Below are positions 17,371 to 26,580 of a stretch of 64,000 bases of DNA, piece by piece (position 1 is the stretch's first letter; the number at the start of each line of letters is the position of its first letter). The translations under genes were made by a program, and so were the position numbers. This DNA comes from Desulfovibrio sp. (lineage in GTDB: Bacteria; Desulfobacterota; Desulfovibrionia; Desulfovibrionales; Desulfovibrionaceae), in contig JAQYWK010000001.1 in NCBI GenBank assembly GCA_030145055.1, positions 62,001-126,000 of the forward strand. The letters run 5' to 3'. The notes beneath the pieces were generated by a model. That model was not told where the DNA came from, did not search any database, and saw only the letters and a list, made by a program, of their open reading frames with translations.

Positions 17371-20118
17371 CTACGCAATAAACTGTCCCGTGACCGAATT
17401 AGGATTTTCAATGATCTCTTCCGGAGTTCCCATGGCAACAATCTGCCCGCCGGATTCACCTCCGCCCGGACCTAAGTCGAAAACGTAGTCCGCAGCACGA
17501 ATGACATCGGTATTGTGCTCAATAACAATGACAGTTGCCCCCTTCTCTACCAACTGTTGTAAAACCTTAATGAGCTTGCCTACTTCATGCATGTGAAGTC
17601 CAGTGGTCGGCTCATCTAGGATATACAGAGTTCCTGGCAAGCGCCTTTTACCAAGCTCGCGTGAAATTTTAATGCGTTGAGCCTCACCGCCGGAAAGAGT
17701 CGTACCCGGCTGACCAAGTTGTAAATATTCAAGCCCAACCTGCTCCAAAACCGCAAGCCTGCGATTAAGTGTCGGGTGATTTTCAAAGAAAGCCTTCGCC
17801 TGACGAACCGTCATATGAAGTACATCAGAAATATTGCGCCCTTTGTAATCCACCTCTAAAGTCTGGCTGTTGTAACGCTTACCCTTGCAGACATCACAGG
17901 TGACATAGACATCGGGCAGAAAATGCATCTCAACCCGAATTTGACCATCCCCCTTACACGCCTCACAGCGTCCGCCACGCACATTGAAACTAAACCGACC
18001 GGGCTTGTAGCCGCGCTTCTTAGATTCCTTAGTTGCTGCAAAAATATTTCTAATATCGTCAAAAATCTTAGTATAGGTCGCAGGATTTGAACGGGGAGTT
18101 CGCCCGATTGGAGATTGGTCGATGGAAATTACTTTTTCGATCTTATCAATACCTTCAATACCGGCAATTTTACCCGGTTGATCAACTTTTACACCGCGCG
18201 AAAGGGCTAAATGCTTATACATGGAATCCACGACAAGCGAGCTTTTCCCAGAACCGGACACGCCAGTAAAGCAACAAAGAATTCCAAGCGGAATATCTAC
18301 ATCTAAATTCTTCAGATTATGAGTGTTAACCCCGCGAAGCTTTATCCAGTCTGTAGGAACACGCCGTTTTTCTGGCTTATCAAGGGAAAGTTCACCGCGC
18401 AGATATTTAGCGGTGAGCGACTGAGATTTTCCGAGCAAATCTTCAACACTACCCTGATAAACGATCTCGCCACCCAGCATTCCTGAACCGGGACCAAGCT
18501 CAATGACATGATCCGCATTTCGAATTGTGGCCTCGTCATGTTCAACCACAAGCACGGTATTTCCGCGCGACTGAAGCGAACGCAATGTAGCCAGCAATCT
18601 TTCATTATCGCGAGGATGCAATCCGATAGAAGGTTCATCAAGCACATACGTTACGCCAACAAGGCCAGAACCAAGCTGTCCGGCAAGACGGATGCGCTGA
18701 GCTTCACCGCCTGAAAGAGTCGCCATATTACGTCCGAGATTGAGATAATCAAGCCCGACATTAACCATAAAACCGATGCGATGAATCAGCTCTTTAAGGA
18801 GCGGTTCTGCAATTAAGGAATCATGTCCTTTGAATTCGAGAGTCTCAATCCAAGTCAAAGCTCTTTGAATAGACATAGAACAGAAATCGGAAATACTTTC
18901 GCCTTCCACCTTAACAGCCAGCGATTCCGGGCGAAGACGCGCACCATTACAGGCCGGACAGAACGTATTCTGCCTGAAACGCGAAAGTTCATCACGCCAA
19001 ATGCGCCCCAAATCCCTACCAGCTTCGAGCTGATTAACAATACCTTCCCAATCAAGCGCCTTATCTCCATAAAAAAGTGCCTTATGCGCTTCTTCGGAAA
19101 ATTCACTAAGGGGCGTGTCGATTTTAAATCCGTGCTTTTTACCAAGCGCGCGAAACTCAGGCTCATAGCGGCCAAACATTTGTGGAGATTTCCAAGGAAT
19201 TACCGCGCCAGATTTTAAGGACAGCCCCTTATTAGGTGCAAGTAGATCCGGTTCGTAATATTCAACACTCCCAAGACCGGAACAAGTAGGACAGGCACCT
19301 TGCGGACTGTTGAAGGAAAAAAGCTGAGGAGACAAACGCGGCATACTGATCTTACAAGTTGAACAGGTAGACATGGTGGAAAGGTAGATATCCTCACCGC
19401 CCACAATAGAAATTATAATGGCTTCATCACCATAGCGGAGCGCAAGTTCAAGCGAATCGCCAAGCCTTTTTTTGATATCACCTTTGATAACCAGACGGTC
19501 GACAACGAGGTCAATGGTGTGTTTGCGATTCTTTACAAGCTCAGGAACATCGTCAATGGAAGTCATTTCTCCGTTGACTCTTACGCGTACAAAACCCTCG
19601 CGCTTAAGCTTCGCAAAAAGATCTTTATGGGTGCCTTTCTGGTGGTCAACCATAGGCGCGAGAAGCATGAATTTAGTACCTTCATCAAGCGACATAATGC
19701 GATCTAAAATCTCATCAGAAGTCTGCGCTTCAATAGGTTTGCCACATTTGGGGCAATGAAATTTCCCAAGACGCGCATAGAATACGCGTAAAAAATCATA
19801 AATCTCTGTAACAGTTCCAACCGTTGAACGAGGATTTCGTGAAGTAGATCCCTGCTCAAGTGAAATAGCGGGAGATAGACCCTCGATTTTATCAACCTTA
19901 GGTTTATCAAGCTGAGGCAGAAACTGCCGCGCATAGGCTGAAAGAGACTCCACATAACGCCGTTGCCCCTCAGCATAAACAATGTCGAAGGAGAGCGTCG
20001 ATTTACCTGAACCGGAAGGGCCGCAAACAACCACAAGTTGATCACGGGGAATATCAAGATATAAATCTTTAAGATTATGGTGCTTTGCGCCTTCAATATG
20101 AATCGTTTTGTTTTGCAT
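17371..20118 (-). CDS. uvrA: Excinuclease ABC subunit A
   Basis: 915 residues, the usual length. The protein scans DNA for bulky lesions with UvrB and hands the site to UvrC for incision. Two ABC ATPase modules are visible: Walker A GPSGSGKST and GVSGSGKSS, and signature LSGGEAQRIRLA and LSGGEAQRIKIS. The zinc clusters CPKCGKPI and CEACKGDGQ with CDVCKG are intact. The ATG at 20118 matches the family start MQNKTIHIEGAKHHNLKDL; the open frame to a TTG at 20163 is not needed. It is a single-gene unit. Confidence 0.97.
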   Translation of the reverse strand: MQNKTIHIEGAKHHNLKDLYLDIPRDQLVVVCGPSGSGKSTLSFDIVYAEGQRRYVESLSAYARQFLPQLDKPKVDKIEGLSPAISLEQGSTSRNPRSTVGTVTEIYDFLRVFYARLGKFHCPKCGKPIEAQTSDEILDRIMSLDEGTKFMLLAPMVDHQKGTHKDLFAKLKREGFVRVRVNGEMTSIDDVPELVKNRKHTIDLVVDRLVIKGDIKKRLGDSLELALRYGDEAIIISIVGGEDIYLSTMSTCSTCKISMPRLSPQLFSFNSPQGACPTCSGLGSVEYYEPDLLAPNKGLSLKSGAVIPWKSPQMFGRYEPEFRALGKKHGFKIDTPLSEFSEEAHKALFYGDKALDWEGIVNQLEAGRDLGRIWRDELSRFRQNTFCPACNGARLRPESLAVKVEGESISDFCSMSIQRALTWIETLEFKGHDSLIAEPLLKELIHRIGFMVNVGLDYLNLGRNMATLSGGEAQRIRLAGQLGSGLVGVTYVLDEPSIGLHPRDNERLLATLRSLQSRGNTVLVVEHDEATIRNADHVIELGPGSGMLGGEIVYQGSVEDLLGKSQSLTAKYLRGELSLDKPEKRRVPTDWIKLRGVNTHNLKNLDVDIPLGILCCFTGVSGSGKSSLVVDSMYKHLALSRGVKVDQPGKIAGIEGIDKIEKVISIDQSPIGRTPRSNPATYTKIFDDIRNIFAATKESKKRGYKPGRFSFNVRGGRCEACKGDGQIRVEMHFLPDVYVTCDVCKGKRYNSQTLEVDYKGRNISDVLHMTVRQAKAFFENHPTLNRRLAVLEQVGLEYLQLGQPGTTLSGGEAQRIKISRELGKRRLPGTLYILDEPTTGLHMHEVGKLIKVLQQLVEKGATVIVIEHNTDVIRAADYVFDLGPGGGESGGQIVAMGTPEEIIENPNSVTGQFIA

Positions 20119-20330
20119 ATATTTCTCACTGTTCCTGCACAATAACAGGAAGCAAACTTTCAAATTTTCAGATGTTTTTATTGCCTTAATGGCGAGTGGA
20201 AAGGATAAGCATTTTCATACCGATGGCAACCAAAATAGGAATCATTCTCAAATAATACCTAATAGTACTTAACTCAGTATCATTTCTTAGTGAGTAATAA
20301 AGTTAGCTCAAAGAAATGAACCACTAATAA

Positions 20331-21509
20331 TTATGGGTGAGTCAGGATATTATCCTCAATAAATTTTTCAAGAAAAGGATGAATAGAGTAAAACATCAAA
20401 CCCTTATCATTTCTATTTTCATAAAGAGGAGCCTTAGTACGAGACAAAATCTCAATGGAATCAACAGCTCTCTGAGTTAATTCCCACCTGACTACCTGCC
20501 TAACTTCATTAATTGTGGCACACTTCTTAGCTTCTTCATCATAATTATAGACACCGACAAGCCCCCCGCTGTCCACACTCTCCTCAACAAGATGAGTCGT
20601 TGCTGCAACGGGAAAGCCTAAAAGTAGCGAATATTCAATAGTTGATCTTCCCCGAACAAACGGAAGAAGCGCCCAATGATCATTAATCAACCCATTTTTA
20701 AGACTGCTAATCACATTATTTTTTATAATGAAACCAAACTTATGAAAGCCAATATCCAGATTTTCCTTTTCAAGAATTTTACCTATTTCAGGATCATCAT
20801 ATGCAAAATTTAGCCTATTGAATTTAAACTTTACCTTCTTATACATACAAAATATCTTAAATAGTAATCTGTTAGTCAGCACGAAATTTACGATTTTATC
20901 AGGATGAAAAGGAATAAAATAACATCGCACGTCAAATCCTTTTTCTATCAAGTCTGCCCTTATTCGCTTGAAAAAAGTGGGACTTCCAAAAAGGGCTACG
21001 CGCTGAGAACTATCCACCTCTTCATTTCTCACTAAACTGAGTTTATTCTCAAAGTTGCGCAAATGACTTACCACTTCTTTCCGCTCACAAAGCGGAAAAG
21101 TGTGATGACTACCATGGTCAAGATTACTAAAAAAAACATCTTGCAACAAAAGCATGTACTTCTCAAAACTGGCAGGGTCATCATAGAAAAATAAAAACTC
21201 ATTGAAGTAGCGGACATCATTCGAATAAAAATATCCAATTGCCAAAAATATAAGAATCCGTTCATCATGTGAACTGGAAAACTCAGTCTTACGCTTAAAG
21301 TGGATCTTAAACAGCAATTCATCGAATATTCTGAAATCTTCTTTAAACGAAGTAACAACTCTCTCCCAATCAAGCTCATCGCTCTCAATAAGGTATGAGA
21401 AGTCCAGCGGACCGCAACCTTCTGCGCCAGTATCAAAATTATGGATAAAGGCTCGAGCCTTCGCAATACCGTCCGCCTGACCGCGTAAATGTTCTTTACT
21501 TATGGACAT
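20331..21509 (-). CDS. Formyltransferase-family protein with N-terminal extension
   Basis: 392 residues. The second half (about 165-340) matches the formyl_trans_N fold of methionyl-tRNA and sugar formyltransferases: strand VALFGSPTFFKRI, then the catalytic stretch GLINDHWALLPFVRGRSTIE (the His of N-x-H is preserved) and HLVEESVDSGGL with the Asp of the DxG motif. The first 160 residues are a helical, aromatic-rich region unlike methionyl-tRNA formyltransferase and may determine the substrate. It overlaps the deacetylase gene by 14 bases. A role in formylating an amine, such as an amino sugar freed by deacetylation, is inferred. Confidence 0.7.
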   Translation of the reverse strand: MSISKEHLRGQADGIAKARAFIHNFDTGAEGCGPLDFSYLIESDELDWERVVTSFKEDFRIFDELLFKIHFKRKTEFSSSHDERILIFLAIGYFYSNDVRYFNEFLFFYDDPASFEKYMLLLQDVFFSNLDHGSHHTFPLCERKEVVSHLRNFENKLSLVRNEEVDSSQRVALFGSPTFFKRIRADLIEKGFDVRCYFIPFHPDKIVNFVLTNRLLFKIFCMYKKVKFKFNRLNFAYDDPEIGKILEKENLDIGFHKFGFIIKNNVISSLKNGLINDHWALLPFVRGRSTIEYSLLLGFPVAATTHLVEESVDSGGLVGVYNYDEEAKKCATINEVRQVVRWELTQRAVDSIEILSRTKAPLYENRNDKGLMFYSIHPFLEKFIEDNILTHP

Positions 21510-22614
21510 TTTTACACCGCGCTAAGTTTGGGTTTTCCTGCAATTCTCTATTATATCCACTCAAGTCACCAAACTCAGCTTCTGATTCATGCTTCTCAGC
21601 TATATATGCAATGAAACGCTCTATATCTTCATAATAATTAGAATATTGCTTGGTATGGCTTTCGATCAGAACAGGAATCCGCTCGAGTTCATAGCCCCGC
21701 AATCTTTCAATAACCTCATCAAAGGATTTCTTAAGATATGAAAATGGCTGACTGCCAATTTTAAGATGAGTCCGGTACGGACGCAATCCCAAAGAAATAT
21801 CATTTTTGCCGGACAAAGGTTTCAACCTCTTAATCTCAGCAGGAACAGGTCTGCCATTAGTTAATGAGAGTCCACGCTTGCAACGCATTCCCCCTAAAAT
21901 ATGATTAAGTACGTACCTTGAAAAGGTCAATAAATCGGGAGAGTAAGATTGCAATGGTATTACCACAGGGCAATTATGCTCATCAAAAATTTTTGTAATA
22001 TCTTTCCGTGATCCATAGTAAGGAAGATCTTTTTCTTCCATACCGGAATAATCAACGGACTGTCCTTCAATTTTCATCCCGTCGCGCATACCCATTATAA
22101 TCTTTATTCCAGCCTTATCGAGCACGGACAGGATATGTTCAGAAGGCTGTAGTCCCCACGATCCAGCTTTAAAAGCGCACACCTTGTACGCGGGGTGATC
22201 TGGGCGCAAAAGGTTTTCCAGATATTGAACACCTTCGTTGACCAGTTCGATCTGCTCCTCGGGTAGAAGACGACCAATGTTCCAGACATCAGTCACATGG
22301 TGAAATCCATCTTTGTATACAGAATTCACCCATTGCGAGTGCAAATGAAGCTGAACATCAAAACCCCTTTCCGCCATAAGCAGAACAGTTTCATCCCAAA
22401 GTTTAGACTGCATTCTAACTTCAGTATGATCGAGATTCTTCTTCATGGTAAGTTGATGCGCAACATCAACCATGAAAGTTAGTTTCGCTCCATACTTATC
22501 AGCAATATTCATGAGTGATAAAGCTGGCAAATATTGCAATTCCGCAACATTGCCTAAACCGTTACCCATCACTTCAAAGTCATCCTCTATAAGGACTAAA
22601 AATTTCTTTTTCAT
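21496..22614 (-). CDS. Polysaccharide deacetylase-like protein
   Basis: 372 residues, no signal peptide visible. NodB-type motifs in modified form: VLIEDDFEVMGNG (metal Asp pair), TFMVDVAHQL, and GFDVQLHLHSQWVNS carrying the metal His residues. FKAGSWGLQPSEHILSVLD and the later strands complete the barrel. Such divergent deacetylases often act on lipid- or nucleotide-linked sugars in the cytoplasm. The gene lies between the HD-GYP gene (11 bases upstream) and the formyltransferase gene (overlap), so the three form one operon. Confidence 0.75.
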   Translation of the reverse strand: MKKKFLVLIEDDFEVMGNGLGNVAELQYLPALSLMNIADKYGAKLTFMVDVAHQLTMKKNLDHTEVRMQSKLWDETVLLMAERGFDVQLHLHSQWVNSVYKDGFHHVTDVWNIGRLLPEEQIELVNEGVQYLENLLRPDHPAYKVCAFKAGSWGLQPSEHILSVLDKAGIKIIMGMRDGMKIEGQSVDYSGMEEKDLPYYGSRKDITKIFDEHNCPVVIPLQSYSPDLLTFSRYVLNHILGGMRCKRGLSLTNGRPVPAEIKRLKPLSGKNDISLGLRPYRTHLKIGSQPFSYLKKSFDEVIERLRGYELERIPVLIESHTKQYSNYYEDIERFIAYIAEKHESEAEFGDLSGYNRELQENPNLARCKNVHK

Positions 22615-22625
22615 ATGATAATGCT

Positions 22626-23480
22626 TTATAAATCTGATACTTTTGGATCAGGCAAGTAGCTGCAAGCGGGCTTCGCCACGCCGTCCTTATCGGTGCAGGT
22701 GGAAAATTCCTCCTCAACAACCTCAAGCCCGTTTTCTTCAATCTCTTTAATGAAAATTTCTACGAGTTCAGAATCAAGGGACGGACCTGCCAGCTTTCTA
22801 ATAATACCAAAAGCTTTATCAAGAGGCATGGCCTCCTGATACGTGCGAGTGGTGGTGAGCGCATCAAAAACATCTGAGATGCTTAGAATTCGCGCTCCCA
22901 TAGGAATTTCCTCTCCTTTGAGTGCATTCGGATAGCCTGTGCCATCCAGCCGTTCATGGTGGCTCCGCACATAATCCAATGCTGGACCGAGAAATTTAAG
23001 CCCCCGAAGCATTCGAAAGCCGGATTCAGGGTGCTGCCTGATTTCAGCAAGCATCTCATCATCTACACGAACATCCTCATTAAAAAAGAGCTTATCACTA
23101 AAACCGATCTTACCTATATCATGGAGAATTCCGGCAAGCCCGACCGTCCAGACATCTTCCTCGGAAAACGATGCACTGAGCGCTAGCCGATGCGCATAAC
23201 GACCGACCCGCTCACCATGTCCGCGAGTATATTTATCGCGCAGACTAAGCCCGCGCGCAGTTGCCTTCACAGTATTAACAATATTACTCTTCAGATCGTC
23301 GTACGCCTGCTCAAGAGCGAATTCTCTTGCCTCAATCTTAACCATCATCATACCGACAGATTCAGCAACTTCACGAACATAAGGATCATAACCGTCTTTA
23401 GTCAGTTCCATAATATCGTTGGAATAATTACCCCCAGAAATATCCTGAATACAAGCCAAAAGCTCAGTTAGGCCGTCCAT
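22626..23480 (-). CDS. HD-GYP domain phosphodiesterase
   Basis: 284 residues. Residues 75-250 form the HD-GYP domain with HDIGKIGFSDKLFF and RSHHERLDGTGYPNAL, the full signature of enzymes that hydrolyse cyclic di-GMP to GMP. The N-terminal 70 residues are a short helical linker without membrane spans. No receiver is fused to it. It is the first gene of the operon with deacetylase and formyltransferase genes, which links a c-di-GMP signal to surface or envelope modification; that link is inference from position. Start at ATG 23480 has no strong ribosome site. Confidence 0.85.
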   Translation of the reverse strand: MDGLTELLACIQDISGGNYSNDIMELTKDGYDPYVREVAESVGMMMVKIEAREFALEQAYDDLKSNIVNTVKATARGLSLRDKYTRGHGERVGRYAHRLALSASFSEEDVWTVGLAGILHDIGKIGFSDKLFFNEDVRVDDEMLAEIRQHPESGFRMLRGLKFLGPALDYVRSHHERLDGTGYPNALKGEEIPMGARILSISDVFDALTTTRTYQEAMPLDKAFGIIRKLAGPSLDSELVEIFIKEIEENGLEVVEEEFSTCTDKDGVAKPACSYLPDPKVSDL

Positions 23481-23580
23481 GTATGATTCCCGCCGTTGAA
23501 GTTTATGATATAATTATTATTGCGAACAACTAATTTAACGTAATTTTTACTGCTATCGAATTCAACATCAATATCCACAT

Positions 23581-24456
23581 TTATGCGGCATGTACGGATG
23601 CCTCAGTTGGCGGATAACCAAAATGTCTCTTAAATTCCCGACTGAACTGGGAAGCACTTTCGTACCCGACCATATGCGCTGTTTCGCTCGCCTGCAATTT
23701 CTGACTCACCATAAACTGGCGCGCCTTTTCAAGCCGGATTCTTTTCAAATACTGTACGGGAGAATATGAAGTAACAGACTTAAAATGCTCATGAAAAGTA
23801 CGCACACTCATATTCGCTTTTTCTGCAAGATGCGGAACATCAATAGATTCTGAATAATTGCTATGAATAACACGTAAGGAGCTGGCAACCTTAGCATATG
23901 AACTTTCACCACGAGCCGCCGATGCGAGGATATGCCCATGCTCACCGAGCAATGTGCGGAAGAATATTTCGCGCAGGGTTTGTGGCCCTAGGATATTCGC
24001 TTCTTCCTTATTCTGGAGATTTTTTAATAGCCTGACGAGAGTCTCGACCATTTTTTCATTAAATGATTCCAGATAAATTCCGGATTTAAAATCTGCATCT
24101 CCTTCCAAATCAACAGATCCGCCAATGCCGGAATCAACAATTTCCTGAACCATTGCATAATCAATTGAAATAGTAATTCCGAGAACAGGCTTATCATCCA
24201 CAGCCAGAACTTCGCATTCAAAAGGCGCGATAACTGGGACAACAAGGAAATGGCCAGAATCGTAACGAATAGTCCGATCGCTTAGATGTCCAATCTTTTT
24301 ACCCTGTGCCACGAAGCAAAGACATTGATCGTAAATCAACGGGGTTCGAGGACAATGCTTATCTATACGGAATAAAGTTACTTTATCCAGGAAAGTGCTT
24401 GTACACCCTTCTAGAGGGGTCATTTCGCCCAATATATTTATCAGTTCATTCATCAT
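23581..24456 (-). CDS. AraC-family transcriptional regulator
   Basis: About 291 residues. The N-terminal region matches the AraC_N type domain (LIYDQCLCFVAQGKKIGHLS, YDSGHFLVVPV) as in YqhC. The C-terminal third has two helix-turn-helix units (PHLAEKANMSVRTFHEHFK and SETAHMVGYESASQFSREF). The ATG at 24456 has AAGGAT upstream; an earlier frame start at 24573 lacks one. It is divergent from the iron alcohol dehydrogenase, with 21-bp-spaced direct repeats in between, so it is very likely that gene's activator. Confidence 0.92.
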   Translation of the reverse strand: MMNELINILGEMTPLEGCTSTFLDKVTLFRIDKHCPRTPLIYDQCLCFVAQGKKIGHLSDRTIRYDSGHFLVVPVIAPFECEVLAVDDKPVLGITISIDYAMVQEIVDSGIGGSVDLEGDADFKSGIYLESFNEKMVETLVRLLKNLQNKEEANILGPQTLREIFFRTLLGEHGHILASAARGESSYAKVASSLRVIHSNYSESIDVPHLAEKANMSVRTFHEHFKSVTSYSPVQYLKRIRLEKARQFMVSQKLQASETAHMVGYESASQFSREFKRHFGYPPTEASVHAA

Positions 24457-24524
24457 AAAAGTATCCTTAATACTGCATATAATGGTACACGGCATAAATA
24501 GCAAAAACCAATTAAAAAACTTAA

Positions 24525-24559
24525 GCCGCACAATTAGGCACACCTGCCGCACAATCAGG
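24525..24559. promoter_or_regulatory. Direct-repeat operator for the AraC-family regulator
   Basis: GCCGCACAATTAGG (24525) and GCCGCACAATCAGG (24546) share 13 of 14 bases and start 21 bases apart, two helical turns. This matches how AraC proteins bind tandem half-sites. They lie between the divergent regulator and dehydrogenase genes. Confidence 0.7.
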
Positions 24560-24622
24560 TATTCGTATTTCATTAGATTGTCGCCATAGTGTACTCAATT
24601 CAAACTTAAAACGGAGAACACA

Positions 24623-25810
24623 ATGAACAGTTCATTTAATTATTTCATTCCAACAAATATTATATTCGGTGCTGGACGCGTAAAAGAACTAGCTACGGTA
24701 ACTCTACCCGGAACTAAAGCCCTCATAGTCATCAGTTCCGGTACATCCATGAAAAGATTCGGCTATCTCGATAAAGTAGTCGATGCGCTGAAAGCACAGA
24801 ATGTTGAGTCTGTAATCTTTAATAAGATTCTACCCAACCCGATTGTAGATCACGTTAAAGAAGGCGCACAGGTGGCACGGGATAACGGTTGTGATTTCAT
24901 TGTCGGCCTAGGCGGCGGTAGCTCTATTGATGCAGCAAAAAGCATCGCGATCATGGTTCACAATCCCGGCGAATATTGGGACTACATCGGCGGCGGAACA
25001 GGAAAAGGAATGCCTGTCACTGAAAAAATACTGCCCATCATTGCCATTCCGACCACTGCGGGAACCGGTACAGAAGCTGATCCGTGGACCGTTATCACCA
25101 ACATGGAAACTCAGGAAAAAATTGGATTCGGTCTTCCAGAAACTTTCCCTGTAATTTCTATAGTAGATCCTGAGCTGATGCTAAGTGTGCCAGCACACCT
25201 GACTGCATACCAAGGCATGGATGCTTTCTTCCACGCCGCCGAAGGTTACCTTGCCAACGTTCATCAACCAGCAAGCGACCTGTTCGCTCTGGATTCCGTT
25301 AAGTTGATCACAGAGAATCTTGCTACCGCAGTAAAAGACGGCTCAAACATGGAAGCCCGCACCGCGTTAGCATGGGCCAGCACTCAGTCTGGAATGGTTG
25401 AATCAACCTCCAGTTGCATATCACAGCACTCAATGGAACACGCACTGAGCGCGTTTGACCCATCTGTGACGCATGGAGCAGGTCTGATAATGCTAAGTGT
25501 TTCCTACTTCTCATTCATGGCGAAGAAAGTTCCGGAAAGGTTCCCTGCTCTAGCGCAGGCAATGGGTGTAGATGTCAGCAAACTTCCAGAAAGTGAACGC
25601 CCAATGGCATTCATCACTGCGCTAAAACAGCTTATCAAAGATATTGATTGTGATGGGCTTAATCTTAATGATTTCAAACTTGATAAATCACAGGCTGGCG
25701 CACTCGCAGATAACGCTATGACCGCCATGGGATTCTTGTTCACTCTTGATCCTTACCAGATGAATAAGGATGAGGTTGTTGGGATTTTTGAGAGTGCTTT
25801 TGATGCATAG
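24623..25810 (+). CDS. Iron-containing alcohol dehydrogenase
   Basis: 395 residues, full length for the family. Reduces aldehydes or ketones with NAD(P)H, or the reverse. Motifs: GLGGGSSIDAAKSIAI, PTTAGTGTEAD, GMDAFFHAAEG and SQHSMEHALSAFDPSVTHGAG, which supply the Asp and His metal ligands. The exact substrate is not clear; by analogy with YqhC/YqhD it may be an aldehyde detoxification enzyme. CGGAGAA precedes the ATG. A terminator follows, shared with the convergent TetR gene. Confidence 0.93.
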   Translation: MNSSFNYFIPTNIIFGAGRVKELATVTLPGTKALIVISSGTSMKRFGYLDKVVDALKAQNVESVIFNKILPNPIVDHVKEGAQVARDNGCDFIVGLGGGSSIDAAKSIAIMVHNPGEYWDYIGGGTGKGMPVTEKILPIIAIPTTAGTGTEADPWTVITNMETQEKIGFGLPETFPVISIVDPELMLSVPAHLTAYQGMDAFFHAAEGYLANVHQPASDLFALDSVKLITENLATAVKDGSNMEARTALAWASTQSGMVESTSSCISQHSMEHALSAFDPSVTHGAGLIMLSVSYFSFMAKKVPERFPALAQAMGVDVSKLPESERPMAFITALKQLIKDIDCDGLNLNDFKLDKSQAGALADNAMTAMGFLFTLDPYQMNKDEVVGIFESAFDA

Positions 25811-25836
25811 ACCGCCTGCGGGGTCAAGTTAGACAC

Positions 25837-25874
25837 AAAAAGCCGTACAAAGTTATATTTTGTACGGCTTTTTT
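25837..25874. terminator. Bidirectional terminator between ADH and TetR genes
   Basis: AAAAAGCCGTACAAA pairs with TTTGTACGGCTTTTT (loop of about 7). The T run on the plus strand and A run on the other side let it serve both genes; the TetR stop codon touches its edge. Confidence 0.9.
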
Positions 25875-26460
25875 AATGTATAAAAATTTTCGATCGGATC
25901 ATATTAGCAGTCAGGGCTTTGATGTAAAAATTCAAAGGACCGTTAAGTGAATCCAATGTCAAAGAGTCCTTCTTTGGCGCGCAGTGGATCGACAAAGCAA
26001 AACCGTGCAGGTAATCCACAAGTAAGTCCAAGCTGTTCTTCATGTCATCCTCTGGCAGACCAAGCGGGGCGACAATCGTATTAAATCTGGCAATAAAGAC
26101 TTGGGCAGGTCCTTTGACCGACATAGACAAAAAAGTTTCAAGCAAGCCAGAATAATTTTTCAACAAATCTAGATAGCTACTGCACAAGAATCTCAACTGC
26201 TCCTCCCAAGTATCCTCAGACTGCGGAATGTATATTCCTTCCATAAGGCGAACTGTCACCCCTTCAAGCAATGCAGATTTGCTAGGAAAATAGTGATATA
26301 TAGCCATGGGATCCACATCGAGCTTTCTAGCAATCTTTCGAATGCTTGGAACCTTGCCGGAGCCTTGAAGAAGTTCATTGGCGCAACTAAGGAGAATCTC
26401 CTTCGACAACTTTGCCTGATCTGACCTCGGGCGCCCTCTCTTTTTATCAATATTTTCCAT
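25873..26460 (-). CDS. TetR-family transcriptional regulator
   Basis: 195 residues. An N-terminal HTH at about 20-65 (VPSIRKIARKLDVDPMAIYHYFPSKSALLEGV) follows a basic KKRGRPRSDQ arm. The ligand-binding domain has no recognised specificity. The gene is divergent from the DHFR-like gene. A perfect palindrome in the gap (26487-26501) is its probable operator, so the pair likely forms a small self-repressed module. Confidence 0.92.
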   Translation of the reverse strand: MENIDKKRGRPRSDQAKLSKEILLSCANELLQGSGKVPSIRKIARKLDVDPMAIYHYFPSKSALLEGVTVRLMEGIYIPQSEDTWEEQLRFLCSSYLDLLKNYSGLLETFLSMSVKGPAQVFIARFNTIVAPLGLPEDDMKNSLDLLVDYLHGFALSIHCAPKKDSLTLDSLNGPLNFYIKALTANMIRSKIFIH

Positions 26461-26486
26461 CTTGACTCCGGCAATTTAAATACATA

Positions 26487-26501
26487 TTCTACACTGTAGA
26501 A
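26487..26501. promoter_or_regulatory. Palindromic TetR operator candidate
   Basis: TTCTACA-C-TGTAGAA is a perfect 15-bp palindrome, the shape and size used by many TetR proteins. It lies 26 bases before the tetR start and about 80 bases before the reductase start. Confidence 0.7.
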
Positions 26502-26580
26502 ATAGTGCCAAAAGCTATTCAAAAAATCAAGCTAATAAATCGCTATTTTGCAATAATCGCAGTTAAAAAAAGGGGTAATT

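Noticed and set aside
18823-19218. Several open frames opposite uvrA
   Set aside because: They mirror the coding pattern of uvrA and have no start signal or recognisable protein.
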